Assembly: GCA_030679915.1 (NCBI GenBank)
Contig: JAUXRY010000011.1
Location: 45,955-109,954 of the forward strand
Reading direction: 5' to 3'
From: Thiobacillus sp.
GTDB lineage: Bacteria; Pseudomonadota; Gammaproteobacteria; Burkholderiales; Thiobacillaceae
Length of the DNA: 64,000 bases
Positions 50,662 through 58,143 of the stretch are shown here, one piece after another. The position numbers and the translations under genes were made by a program. Position 1 is the first letter of the stretch. Every line of letters starts with the position of its first letter. The notes below the pieces were generated by a model, which had not been told where the DNA came from, did no database searches, and saw only the letters and a program-made list of their open reading frames with translations.

Positions 50662-52029
50662 ATGAAGTGCTCGCATATTCCGTTTGCCCTGTTGTGTTCC
50701 GCCCTGCTGTTTTCCAATGTTGCGCGTGCGCAAAACCTCGGCGCCATCGTCAACCCCCCGCCCGAAGCGCCTTCGATCACACAGGCCGCGAAAGCTGAAC
50801 TGACGGCGGTGAACAAACGCGTGCCGCAACTGGATACCCAAGGCTTGCTGGCGCAATTGAAAGCACAACCGACGACGGTGGTAATCGATGTGCGTTCTCC
50901 CGCCGAACTCGACCTGTCGGGGTATATCGATGCGCTGCTGTTTTTTAATATTGACCGTGGCCTTCTGGAGTACCAGATCGAAGCACGTGTACCGGACAAG
51001 GCGACGCCCATCGTCGTGTATTGCGGCGTCAGCCAGCGTAGCCCGCTTGCCGCCGATACCCTGAAGAAGCTCGGTTACAAGAACGTGAAGAATTACCGCG
51101 ACGGCTTCTTCAACTGGAAACGCGCCGGTTTGCCGATTCAGCAATTCGACAAGGCGCCCTCGTCTTTCCTGTACGACATGCCGCAGGAAATCATTCCCGG
51201 CGTGTGGTCGGCCATCGGCGCCACCGCGCCGGGCACCTACGAAAACTCCGGCCACAACAACAACCTGTCCTTCATCATCACCGAAGATGGCGTGCTGGTG
51301 GTGAATGCCGGCGACAACTATTTGCTCGCACAAAGCCTGCACGAAGAAATCAAAAAGCTGACCAAGCAACCGGTGAAGTACGTGGTGCTGGAGAACAGCC
51401 AGGGCCACGCCATGCTCGGCTCGAAATACTGGAAAGAACAGGGCGCCACCATCATCGCCAACCGTGAAACCGCTGCCTACATGGAGAAAACCGGTTACGA
51501 CGCGCTGGCCGGGATGCGTGCCCGTGCGCGCGACAAGGCCTTCAAGACCGAGTTCGTCATGCCGGACAAACTCTACGACGACAAGCTCGAGCTCAAAATG
51601 GGTAGCTGGAATTTGCAGATCCTGCACCTCGGCCCCTCGCACAGCCACGGCGACACCATGGTCTGGATCCCCGAGAAGAAACTGGTGATCGCCGGCGACA
51701 CCGCCTTCCACATCCGCATGCTGCCCATATTTGAAGACACCGATACCGCCAAGTGGATTCAAACCTGGGACAAGTTCGAAGCGCTCGGTGCCAAGATTGT
51801 GGTGCCCGGACACGGCGGACCCACCGACATGTCCACCGTGCGCAAATGGACGCTCGACTATCTGGTGCACCTGCGTGCGAAGGTGGCCGACGTCATCAAG
51901 AAGGGCGGTTCGCTCGACGACGCCTACAAGGTCGACCAGTCGGCCTATCTGCATCTGCACACATCCGACCAGCTGGCGCGCAGCAATGCCGGACGGGTGT
52001 TCCGCGCGATGGAGTTTGAAGGGTTCTAG
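50662..52029 (+). CDS. Exported rhodanese-MBL fusion with altered metal site
   Basis: The 455-residue product starts after GGAG, with a signal peptide (cleavage ARAQ, residue 24). Residues about 55-160 form a rhodanese domain with active-site-type Cys121 in IVVYCGVSQRS. Residues 175-455 form an MBL fold. The normal HxHxDH is replaced by ENSQGHAML (244-252), so three of four metal ligands are missing, while other MBL landmarks remain (H327/H329 in PSHSHGD, D346 in IAGDTAFH, H384 in VPGHGG). It may bind metal differently or have a non-hydrolytic job. It is periplasmic. It is cotranscribed with the YcbL-like gene, so a sulfur-handling role is inferred. Confidence 0.82.
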   Translation: MKCSHIPFALLCSALLFSNVARAQNLGAIVNPPPEAPSITQAAKAELTAVNKRVPQLDTQGLLAQLKAQPTTVVIDVRSPAELDLSGYIDALLFFNIDRGLLEYQIEARVPDKATPIVVYCGVSQRSPLAADTLKKLGYKNVKNYRDGFFNWKRAGLPIQQFDKAPSSFLYDMPQEIIPGVWSAIGATAPGTYENSGHNNNLSFIITEDGVLVVNAGDNYLLAQSLHEEIKKLTKQPVKYVVLENSQGHAMLGSKYWKEQGATIIANRETAAYMEKTGYDALAGMRARARDKAFKTEFVMPDKLYDDKLELKMGSWNLQILHLGPSHSHGDTMVWIPEKKLVIAGDTAFHIRMLPIFEDTDTAKWIQTWDKFEALGAKIVVPGHGGPTDMSTVRKWTLDYLVHLRAKVADVIKKGGSLDDAYKVDQSAYLHLHTSDQLARSNAGRVFRAMEFEGF

Positions 52030-52059
52030 GTTGCGTTCACGCGAATTTGCCGGGCATGT

Positions 52060-53514
52060 TCAGGCGAGCCCGCCCAAATTGACATATTTGGTTTCCAGAT
52101 ATTCGTCGATGCCGCTACGTCCGCCTTCGCGCCCCACCCCCGACTGTTTGACGCCGCCGAATGCGGCCTCCGCAGTAGAAATCATCCCCGCGTTAATGCC
52201 CACCATGCCGTAGTCGAGCTGTTCGGCCAGGCGCCAGGAACGGCCCAGGTCGCGGGTGTAGGCATAGGCGGCGAGACCGTACTCCGTATCGTTGGCCATG
52301 CGGATGACCTCGGCCTCGTCGGTAAATCGAATCAGCGGCGCCACCGGACCAAAGGTTTCATCGCGGCAGATTTTCATGTCAGGCGAACACTGACTTAACA
52401 CCGTCGGCTGAAAGAACTGCCCGCCGAGCGCGTGGCGGCCGCCGCCTGTAAGCACCTTCGCACCGTGGGTCAGCGCATCGGCGATATGCGATTCCACCTT
52501 CTCAAGGGCAGCCTCATTGATCAGCGGCCCGACTTCTGCACCGACCTCAAATCCATCGCCGACTTGTAGCATCGCAACGGCCGCGGAAAATTTTTCAGCG
52601 AACGCATCGAACACCGTTTCATGTACGAACACGCGATTGGCACAGACACAGGTTTGCCCGCTGTTGCGGTATTTGCTGGCAATCGCGCCCGCCACTGCGG
52701 CGTCGAGGTCGGCATCGTCGAACACGATGAAAGGCGCGTTGCCGCCGAGTTCGAGCGACACATGTTTGAGCGTGGGCGCACATTGTGCGAGCAATTGCTT
52801 GCCGACGGCAGTCGAGCCGGTGAACGACACCTTGCGCACCAGCGGATGCGAAGTCAGCACGCCGCCGATGGTTGCCGCATCGCCGGTCACCACATTCAAC
52901 ACCCCCGGCGGCAGCCCCGCGCGTTGCGCCAGCTCCGCCAGCGCCAGCGCGGTAAACGGCGTTTGTGACGCCGGCTTCACCACCACCGTGCAGCCGGCAG
53001 CCAGCGCCGCACCGGCTTTGCGCGTCAGCATCGCAGCAGGAAAATTCCACGGTGTAATCAGCGCCGCCACCCCCACCGGCTGCTTCAAAATCAGCATGCG
53101 CCGGTCCGCCCACGGCGACGGCACCACATCGCCATACACCCGCCGTGCCTCCTCGGCGAACCACTCGACAAAACTCGCCGCGTATTCGATTTCCCCGCGC
53201 GCCTCGGCCAGCGGTTTGCCCTGCTCACTCACCATGATCGTGGTGAGATCATCGCGGTGCGCAAGGATCAGGTCGAACCAGCGGCGCAGCAGTTGTGCGC
53301 GGATTTTCGCTGTTGTAGTGCGCCACGTAACAAATGCAGCGTGTGCGGCTTCGATGGCACGTTCAACGTCGGCGGGTGTGCAACGCGGCGCGTGGCCAAC
53401 ACGTTCTGCATTGGCGGGGTTATGAATGGCGAAGCGCGCACCGTTGGCGGCGTCTTGCCAATCGGCATTGATAAATGATTGCTGCTTGAACAAGTCTGGA
53501 TTGGAAAGCTTCAT
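52060..53514 (-). CDS. gabD: NAD-dependent succinate-semialdehyde dehydrogenase
   Basis: The 484-residue product is a full aldehyde dehydrogenase. Catalytic residues are visible: N157 in TPWNFP, K180 in VVKPASQTP, E255 in LELGGNAP and nucleophile C289 in NSGQTCVCANR. The CVC pair after the nucleophile is the redox-switch form found in many GabD-type enzymes. It converts succinate semialdehyde to succinate with NAD(P)+. Relatives include other semialdehyde dehydrogenases, so the specific substrate is likely but not proved. It is convergent with the rhodanese-MBL gene (30 bp). No gabT is nearby. Confidence 0.88.
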   Translation of the reverse strand: MKLSNPDLFKQQSFINADWQDAANGARFAIHNPANAERVGHAPRCTPADVERAIEAAHAAFVTWRTTTAKIRAQLLRRWFDLILAHRDDLTTIMVSEQGKPLAEARGEIEYAASFVEWFAEEARRVYGDVVPSPWADRRMLILKQPVGVAALITPWNFPAAMLTRKAGAALAAGCTVVVKPASQTPFTALALAELAQRAGLPPGVLNVVTGDAATIGGVLTSHPLVRKVSFTGSTAVGKQLLAQCAPTLKHVSLELGGNAPFIVFDDADLDAAVAGAIASKYRNSGQTCVCANRVFVHETVFDAFAEKFSAAVAMLQVGDGFEVGAEVGPLINEAALEKVESHIADALTHGAKVLTGGGRHALGGQFFQPTVLSQCSPDMKICRDETFGPVAPLIRFTDEAEVIRMANDTEYGLAAYAYTRDLGRSWRLAEQLDYGMVGINAGMISTAEAAFGGVKQSGVGREGGRSGIDEYLETKYVNLGGLA

Positions 53515-53663
53515 TGGACACTCCTGAGCATGCTGTGGCTATTAAGCATCATAGGTCCGATGGCGTATCGATTTCTCAATGTTGCCCCACCGATCCCGTC
53601 TTTATTTCTGACATAATCTGGCGCCGATCTCAGTCGGTATATGACACTAACAGGGAGAAAAAA

Positions 53664-54095
53664 TTGAAAAAATTATTGGCAGTATTGTCCAGTCTGGTGT
53701 TGTTGTCGCTCGGTTCAGGATGTGCGGTGAATCGGGCAACAGCAACAGTGGAAAATCCGGCAGCGCTAACAAATCTTAAAACCATGCATGTGATCAAGCT
53801 CGAGGCTGATGGGCGAGGGATCGACGGGTTGATCGCAGACAAGCTTCGAACACGAGGCCTGACCGTTACCACGGGTGCCGAGAAACCCGCAACCGTGGAT
53901 GCCTTGGTGACCTACAAGGATAAATGGATGTGGGACATCACCATGTACATGTTGGAATTGACGATCACAATTCGAGAGCCAAAAACTGACTTTCCGTTGG
54001 GGACAGGAAACTCATTCCATACATCGCTGACACGAAAATCACCGACCGAGATGGTAGACGAAGTTATTGAAAACATTTTCAAACAAGGGAAATGA
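53664..54095 (+). CDS. Small lipoprotein of unknown function (first of a coupled pair)
   Basis: TTG 53664, with AGGGAG seven bases upstream, gives a 143-residue protein with a lipoprotein signal (KKLLAVLSSLVLLSLGSGC, lipobox LGSGC). Earlier in-frame starts lack a signal in the right place. The mature part has a mixed alpha/beta look with ADGRGIDGLIADKLRTRG and an aromatic stretch KWMWDITMYMLELTITI, likely a small soluble domain. It overlaps the next lipoprotein gene by 4 bases (ATGA). No family is recognised. The pair are probably outer-membrane or periplasmic proteins that act together. Confidence 0.65.
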   Translation: MKKLLAVLSSLVLLSLGSGCAVNRATATVENPAALTNLKTMHVIKLEADGRGIDGLIADKLRTRGLTVTTGAEKPATVDALVTYKDKWMWDITMYMLELTITIREPKTDFPLGTGNSFHTSLTRKSPTEMVDEVIENIFKQGK

Positions 54096-54637
54096 ACATG
54101 AAAACATTGATACAGCGTACGTCTTGGGTTGTCGCCAGCATCCTGGTTCTGCAACTGGCAGGCTGTGCAAGTCCTGCAAGCCATGAAGGGATGACACCCG
54201 AAGCTGTCGCCGTCAGCAAAAAGCACCCTTATAGCGTTTCGGTTGAAACAAAAGGGGGCAGTGAGACAGGAGCAATGGATAGCTCCAATATCTCAAATGC
54301 CGACCTGAAGAAAGCCATAGAAAGCTCGATTGTTAAGTCCAGTCTTTTCAAGAATGTCGTTCAGGGCAAGAACGGTGATTATGATCTGACAGTAAGCGTG
54401 ACGAGTATGTCCAAACCCACTTTCGGGATGAGCTTTACCGTTGAGATGGAAACCGCGTGGTCATTGAACAAGCGGTCCGACAGTAGCGTTGCAATGCGGA
54501 AGGTGATCAAGTCGTCTCATACTGCAACCATGAGTGATTCAGTCGTTGGCGTCACCCGTTTGCAGCTTGCGGTCGAAGGCGCTGCGCGTGCAAATATCGC
54601 GCAAGGTCTTAAGGCGATATCCGAGCTTGATTTGTAA
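54092..54637 (+). CDS. Lipoprotein of unknown function (second of a coupled pair)
   Basis: The 181-residue product has a lipoprotein signal with lipobox LAGC (Cys25; IQRTSWVVASILVLQLAGC). The mature part holds a region ADLKKAIESSIVKSSLFKNV and KNGDYDLTVSVTSMSKPTFG, which resembles small beta-sheet modules in envelope lipoproteins. ATG 54098 is an alternative start two codons in. Its ATG overlaps the upstream lipoprotein stop, and a strong terminator follows at 54667, so the two genes form a self-contained transcript. No function is assigned. Confidence 0.68.
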   Translation: MNMKTLIQRTSWVVASILVLQLAGCASPASHEGMTPEAVAVSKKHPYSVSVETKGGSETGAMDSSNISNADLKKAIESSIVKSSLFKNVVQGKNGDYDLTVSVTSMSKPTFGMSFTVEMETAWSLNKRSDSSVAMRKVIKSSHTATMSDSVVGVTRLQLAVEGAARANIAQGLKAISELDL

Positions 54638-54666
54638 GTTGCTTCGGTAAGCGAGAGTTTAAGACA

Positions 54667-54692
54667 ACAACGCCCGGTTACCCGGGCGTTGT
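54667..54692. terminator. Bidirectional terminator after the lipoprotein pair
   Basis: ACAACGCCCGG (54667-54677) pairs perfectly with CCGGGCGTTGT (54682-54692) around a TTAC loop. It lies 30 bases after the lipoprotein stop and 7 bases beyond the 3' end of the minus-strand gene at 54699, so it can serve both transcripts. Confidence 0.8.
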
Positions 54693-54698
54693 GCTTTG

Positions 54699-55055
54699 TC
54701 AGACAGTGCTTGCTTGTGTCACTAACCGTTCAAGTAGCTTGATCAGTCCTTGGGCGGATGTATCTGCAGCAGGCAACTTCACAATACTTATTCCTTTTGC
54801 TTCGCACGCGGCTTCATCAACGACAACGGGACCGGTGACGACGATCCGAATGAGCTTGTGTAGCTGGCCAATGGCCTCAGCATCAATCGGCGTGGCGTGG
54901 GTGATGACGGTGGTGGACCAGAATAATCGCGGGATTAAATCCGACGGTTCGGTGAACGGGTATTCGCTCCAGTTATGCTCGAAGCTGGGGATGGGCAGAT
55001 CGTCAGGTGTGAAGGCAGCCCGATCAAGGAAAACGACGCGCTCCTTGAAGCTCAC
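54699..55055 (-). CDS. Truncated D-2-hydroxyacid dehydrogenase N-terminal domain (glycerate dehydrogenase-like)
   Basis: The 118-residue product looks like the N-terminal substrate domain of HprA/glycerate dehydrogenases: FLDRAAFTPDDLPIPSFEHNW, VITHATPIDAEAIGQLHKLIRIVVTGPVVVDEAACEAKGISI matches the typical pattern (short segments cited). The nucleotide-binding GxGxxG domain and the catalytic Arg/Glu/His are absent. It could be a remnant left by deletion or a free-standing domain. The start overlaps the glxR-type stop by 4 bases (ATGA), which argues that it is still translated. It would not act as a dehydrogenase alone. Frame and length are intact with a normal stop. Confidence 0.55.
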   Translation of the reverse strand: MSFKERVVFLDRAAFTPDDLPIPSFEHNWSEYPFTEPSDLIPRLFWSTTVITHATPIDAEAIGQLHKLIRIVVTGPVVVDEAACEAKGISIVKLPAADTSAQGLIKLLERLVTQASTV

Positions 55056-55930
55056 TTGGCGTCGCCCACCAGGCGTTCGAGCGCGCGCATGAGGGCGCTC
55101 GAGTCGAGCTCGCTGTCACCCGCCCCCATCAGTGCATTCATCTGCTGGGCGATGAGCGCGGCGCCAGGTAGCGGGGTGGCGGTTTCCTGTGCGTTGTCCA
55201 TGACGATGGCCATGTCCTTGTGGTGCAGTGTGACCTTGAAACCGGGTTTGTAATTGGAGTCGAGCATGCGCTGGCCGTGGACTTCGAGGATGCGGCTGCC
55301 GGCGAATCCGCCGAGCAGCGCTTCGCGCATCTTGATCGGGTCGACGCCGTTGCGGCGTGCCAGCAGGATGGCTTCGGCAACGCCCTCGAAGGTGAGGCCG
55401 ACAACGATCTGGTTGCAGCATTTGACGACCTGGCCGGCACCGTGGCCGCCGACGTGGACGATGTTCTTGCCGAGCACTTCAAACAGCGGCAGCACTTTCT
55501 CGAAGATGGGTGCTTCGCCGCCGACCATGATCGACAGCGTGCCTTCGCGTGCGCCGGTTTCGCCGCCGGACACCGGTGCATCGAGCATGTGCACGCCGCG
55601 TTCGGCCAGCGACGCAGCGATGCGGCGGGTGGCGGTCGGCGCCACGGTGCTCATGTCGACGATGGTGTGGCCGGGCTTGGCACCGTGGATGAGGCCGCGG
55701 TCGCCGAAGATGATTTGTTCGACATCGGTGGTGTCGGAAACGACGGTGAAGGTGATATCGGACTCGGCGGCGACTTCGGCGGGCGTACCTTTGCCGAGCG
55801 CGCCGGCGACGAGCATGGGTTCGAGGCGGTCGAAGCGGCGACCGTAGACGTAGAGTTGATGCCCGGCGGCCAGCAGGTTCTCCGCCATGGGGCGTCCCAT
55901 GATGCCACTGCCAATAAATCCGATTTTCAT
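55052..55930 (-). CDS. glxR: 2-hydroxy-3-oxopropionate reductase (tartronate semialdehyde reductase)
   Basis: The 292-residue product is a beta-hydroxyacid dehydrogenase: the Rossmann start IGFIGSGIMGRPMAENLL (GxGxxG at residues 6-12), the catalytic loop DAPVSGGETGA, the substrate-binding GHGAGQVVKCCNQ with catalytic K170, and the C-terminal end GLTFEGVAEAILLA. It reduces tartronate semialdehyde to D-glycerate with NAD(P)H, the last step of the glyoxylate-to-glycerate route. It overlaps both neighbours by 4 bases (the AEC permease before it and the dehydrogenase fragment after it). Other family members act on hydroxyisobutyrate, so the substrate is inferred. It links functionally to the glcDEF operon. 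Confidence 0.82.
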   Translation of the reverse strand: MKIGFIGSGIMGRPMAENLLAAGHQLYVYGRRFDRLEPMLVAGALGKGTPAEVAAESDITFTVVSDTTDVEQIIFGDRGLIHGAKPGHTIVDMSTVAPTATRRIAASLAERGVHMLDAPVSGGETGAREGTLSIMVGGEAPIFEKVLPLFEVLGKNIVHVGGHGAGQVVKCCNQIVVGLTFEGVAEAILLARRNGVDPIKMREALLGGFAGSRILEVHGQRMLDSNYKPGFKVTLHHKDMAIVMDNAQETATPLPGAALIAQQMNALMGAGDSELDSSALMRALERLVGDAK

Positions 55931-56883
55931 GATGCCAACCCTTTAACCACAACAAGCCAGAATGGCAGCGTAACCAATCCCGCCAGCGTTGACCAGCCCA
56001 TGATGAGTCCTGCCAGCCGGGTGTCCAGTCCAAAGCGGTCGGCCAGCGCAATCACCATCACCATCGTCGGCATCGCGGCTTCCAGTACACCCGCTTCGCC
56101 GGGCTCGGTAAGCTTGCCTGGCCATGCCAGCGCCACGCCCAGTGCGAGCAACGGCATCAACGCAAGCTTGATCGATAGTGCGACGAAAACCGCTTTTTGT
56201 GGACGCAGATCGTGCCAGGGAATTGTGAGCCCCAGCACGAACAGCATTAGAGGAATGGTTGGGCTGCCGGCCCAGTGCGCGGCCTCGATCAGCGGGTCGA
56301 GCGGCAGCCCGGACAGATTGACCGCCAGCCCGGCGGCAAACCCCCACACCGGCGGCAACTTGAGCCACATGGATAGAAAGGAAGCGCGTTCGGTGTGTTG
56401 CCCGCAGCGGAAAGCGATCCACACGCCGAGCGACCACACCAGCGGGGTGGTGGCGAGCATGTCGGCGAAGAAGGGATAACGTGCACCTGATTCACCGTAC
56501 ACGGTCGTTAGAAAGGGATAGCCAAAAAACAGCACATTGCCGAAACCGGAGGCCAGCATGATCGAGCCACGTGCCGGATTTGAAAGACCGCGGCCGAGCG
56601 GCGTGGCAAACAGCGCGAGCGCCGACAACCCCAGGCCAAACAATGTGGCCAGGCCCAGAATCAGGGGCACCTGCAACAGACTGAGGTCGACGGTGGCCGC
56701 CGCGCCTGCAGCAAAAAACAACATGGGCGCGAAGAAGTTCAACACCAGCCGGTTGATTTCACCGCGGAGCCCGACAATGGAAATTCCGCTTTGCCAACGC
56801 GGCCAGATACCGCCCGCCGCAATCAGCAAAGCCAGGGGCAGCAACGTTTTCAGCAGCAGTTGCTGGGCGAGATCGGGGGGCAT
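55927..56883 (-). CDS. AEC-family transporter
   Basis: The 318-residue product has ten helices of the auxin-efflux-carrier/bile acid-like AEC family, with the start LLLKTLLPLALLIAAGGIW, the conserved IVGLRGEINRLVLNFFAPMLFFAAG and GNVLFFGYPFLTTVYG, and a C-terminal set ending LPFWLVVVKGL. AEC carriers move small organic acids such as malate or malonate. It overlaps the glxR-type gene by 4 bases, so it may transport a substrate or product of that pathway, but this is a context inference. ATG 56883 is well placed after the terminator of the downstream gene. Confidence 0.85.
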   Translation of the reverse strand: MPPDLAQQLLLKTLLPLALLIAAGGIWPRWQSGISIVGLRGEINRLVLNFFAPMLFFAAGAAATVDLSLLQVPLILGLATLFGLGLSALALFATPLGRGLSNPARGSIMLASGFGNVLFFGYPFLTTVYGESGARYPFFADMLATTPLVWSLGVWIAFRCGQHTERASFLSMWLKLPPVWGFAAGLAVNLSGLPLDPLIEAAHWAGSPTIPLMLFVLGLTIPWHDLRPQKAVFVALSIKLALMPLLALGVALAWPGKLTEPGEAGVLEAAMPTMVMVIALADRFGLDTRLAGLIMGWSTLAGLVTLPFWLVVVKGLAS

Positions 56884-56936
56884 GAATCGAGGTTCAGGCA
56901 GGCAGGGTGTTCATCATAACGCCCTTGCCAGACGTT

Positions 56937-56974
56937 CAAAGCAATCGCGCTCCTGACGGAGCGCGATTGCTTTG
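56937..56974. terminator. Strong palindromic terminator
   Basis: A perfect 17-bp inverted repeat (CAAAGCAATCGCGCTCC 56937-56953 and its complement 56958-56974) with a four-base loop TGAC lies between the pbpG-type stop (57007) and the AEC start (56883). It should end the transcript of the minus-strand gene at 57007. Confidence 0.8.
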
Positions 56975-57006
56975 GTACTGAACGCGCGCGTAGCGCAGTT
57001 CGTCGG

Positions 57007-57975
57007 TCAGGTGCGTGAAGAGGGAATGAGGCGGGCGTCGGACTCGTGCGGTTGGGCGGATTCCAGCCAGCGTTTGATCAGGGCAGCATCACCCGCACGT
57101 CGGTTAGTGCCTTTTGCGTCGAGCAATACGATGATGACGTCACGCTCGGCCACTTGTGCCTGCATCACCAGACAATGTCCGGCTTCGTTGATGAATCCGG
57201 TTTTTGATAAACCAACGTGCCAGTCATCGGCGCGGGTGAACCGGTTGGTGTTATTGAAGGCCACCTGGCGATATTGCACGGTTTCATTGCGTTTTTTCTT
57301 TAGTACCACGCGTTGAGCGCCCAGGGTGTAGTTACCGGTGGTGCTGATATGCCGAATTTCAGGGTAGTTCTGATAGGCGTAACTCACGAGCTTGGCGAGG
57401 TCGAGCGCAGTCGAGACGTTGTCGCTCGACAGGCCGGTGGGCTCGACATAGACGGTATTGCTCATATTCAATGCACGCGCCATGCGATTCATGTTGGCGA
57501 CAAACCGGTCGAGACCGCCTTTCGTGGTACGACCCAAGGCATGTGCTGCACGGTTGTCGGACGCAATCAGCGCCAGATGCAGCAACTGCCCACGCGTGTA
57601 GCTTGAGCCGAAAGCCAGACGTGAACTCGTGTACTTAAGGGTGTCGCGGTCGTCAGAGGTGATCGTAATGCGCTCATCAAGCGGCTCACCGGCATCCAGC
57701 ACCAGGATTGCAGTCATTAACTTGGTGATCGAAGCGATAGGGGTTTGCAAGGCGGCATTTTTTGATATCAGTGCCTGCCCACTGGCCTGATCAAATACCA
57801 GAACCGATTGCGCACTGAGTTCCGGCATGGGGGCATAGTCGAGCGTCGGCTGCGGCGCGGACATCGTCGCGCTCATCCGGGTACTCAGCTGCAGATTGGT
57901 GCGGTCATCCAGCGCAGCAGCGCTCGTGTGGACACACACTAAAATCAATCCGGTCAATGCAGCTTTTATGTTCAT
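57007..57975 (-). CDS. D-alanyl-D-alanine endopeptidase (PbpG/PBP7-like)
   Basis: ATG 57975 gives 322 residues with a signal peptide (cleavage near SAAALD, residue 22). The penicillin-binding motifs are complete: SITK (Ser82, Lys85), SDN (139-141) and KTG (258-260). This is the low-molecular-mass PBP7-like endopeptidase group, which cuts peptide cross-links in peptidoglycan. An alternative TTG at 57984 is three codons earlier. The gene is divergent from the HDOD histidine kinase at 58144, and the 168 bp between them holds a near-consensus promoter toward the kinase. A strong terminator follows it. Confidence 0.9.
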   Translation of the reverse strand: MNIKAALTGLILVCVHTSAAALDDRTNLQLSTRMSATMSAPQPTLDYAPMPELSAQSVLVFDQASGQALISKNAALQTPIASITKLMTAILVLDAGEPLDERITITSDDRDTLKYTSSRLAFGSSYTRGQLLHLALIASDNRAAHALGRTTKGGLDRFVANMNRMARALNMSNTVYVEPTGLSSDNVSTALDLAKLVSYAYQNYPEIRHISTTGNYTLGAQRVVLKKKRNETVQYRQVAFNNTNRFTRADDWHVGLSKTGFINEAGHCLVMQAQVAERDVIIVLLDAKGTNRRAGDAALIKRWLESAQPHESDARLIPSSRT

Positions 57976-58105
57976 GGGCTTCAATCTTGAATGGTCAGTA
58001 AATGCAACGGCTCAAGTAGGGTACTACGGCTACCCGAGCGAAAACTTGAAAACAACAGTTCTGGCTTGAATAAGTGTCGAGAATCCAACTATTTTCCGCT
58101 CCGGA

Positions 58106-58133
58106 TTGACTGTTTACCAAAAATCATTATATA
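58106..58133 (+). promoter_or_regulatory. Promoter abutting the histidine kinase gene
   Basis: TTGACT (58106-58111) and TATATA (58128-58133) lie 16 bases apart, close to a sigma70 promoter (an 18-base spacing to TATATA at 58130-58135 is also possible). The expected start site near 58140-58142 is only a few bases before the ATG at 58144. Confidence 0.55.
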
Positions 58134-58143
58134 TAGCAATGAC

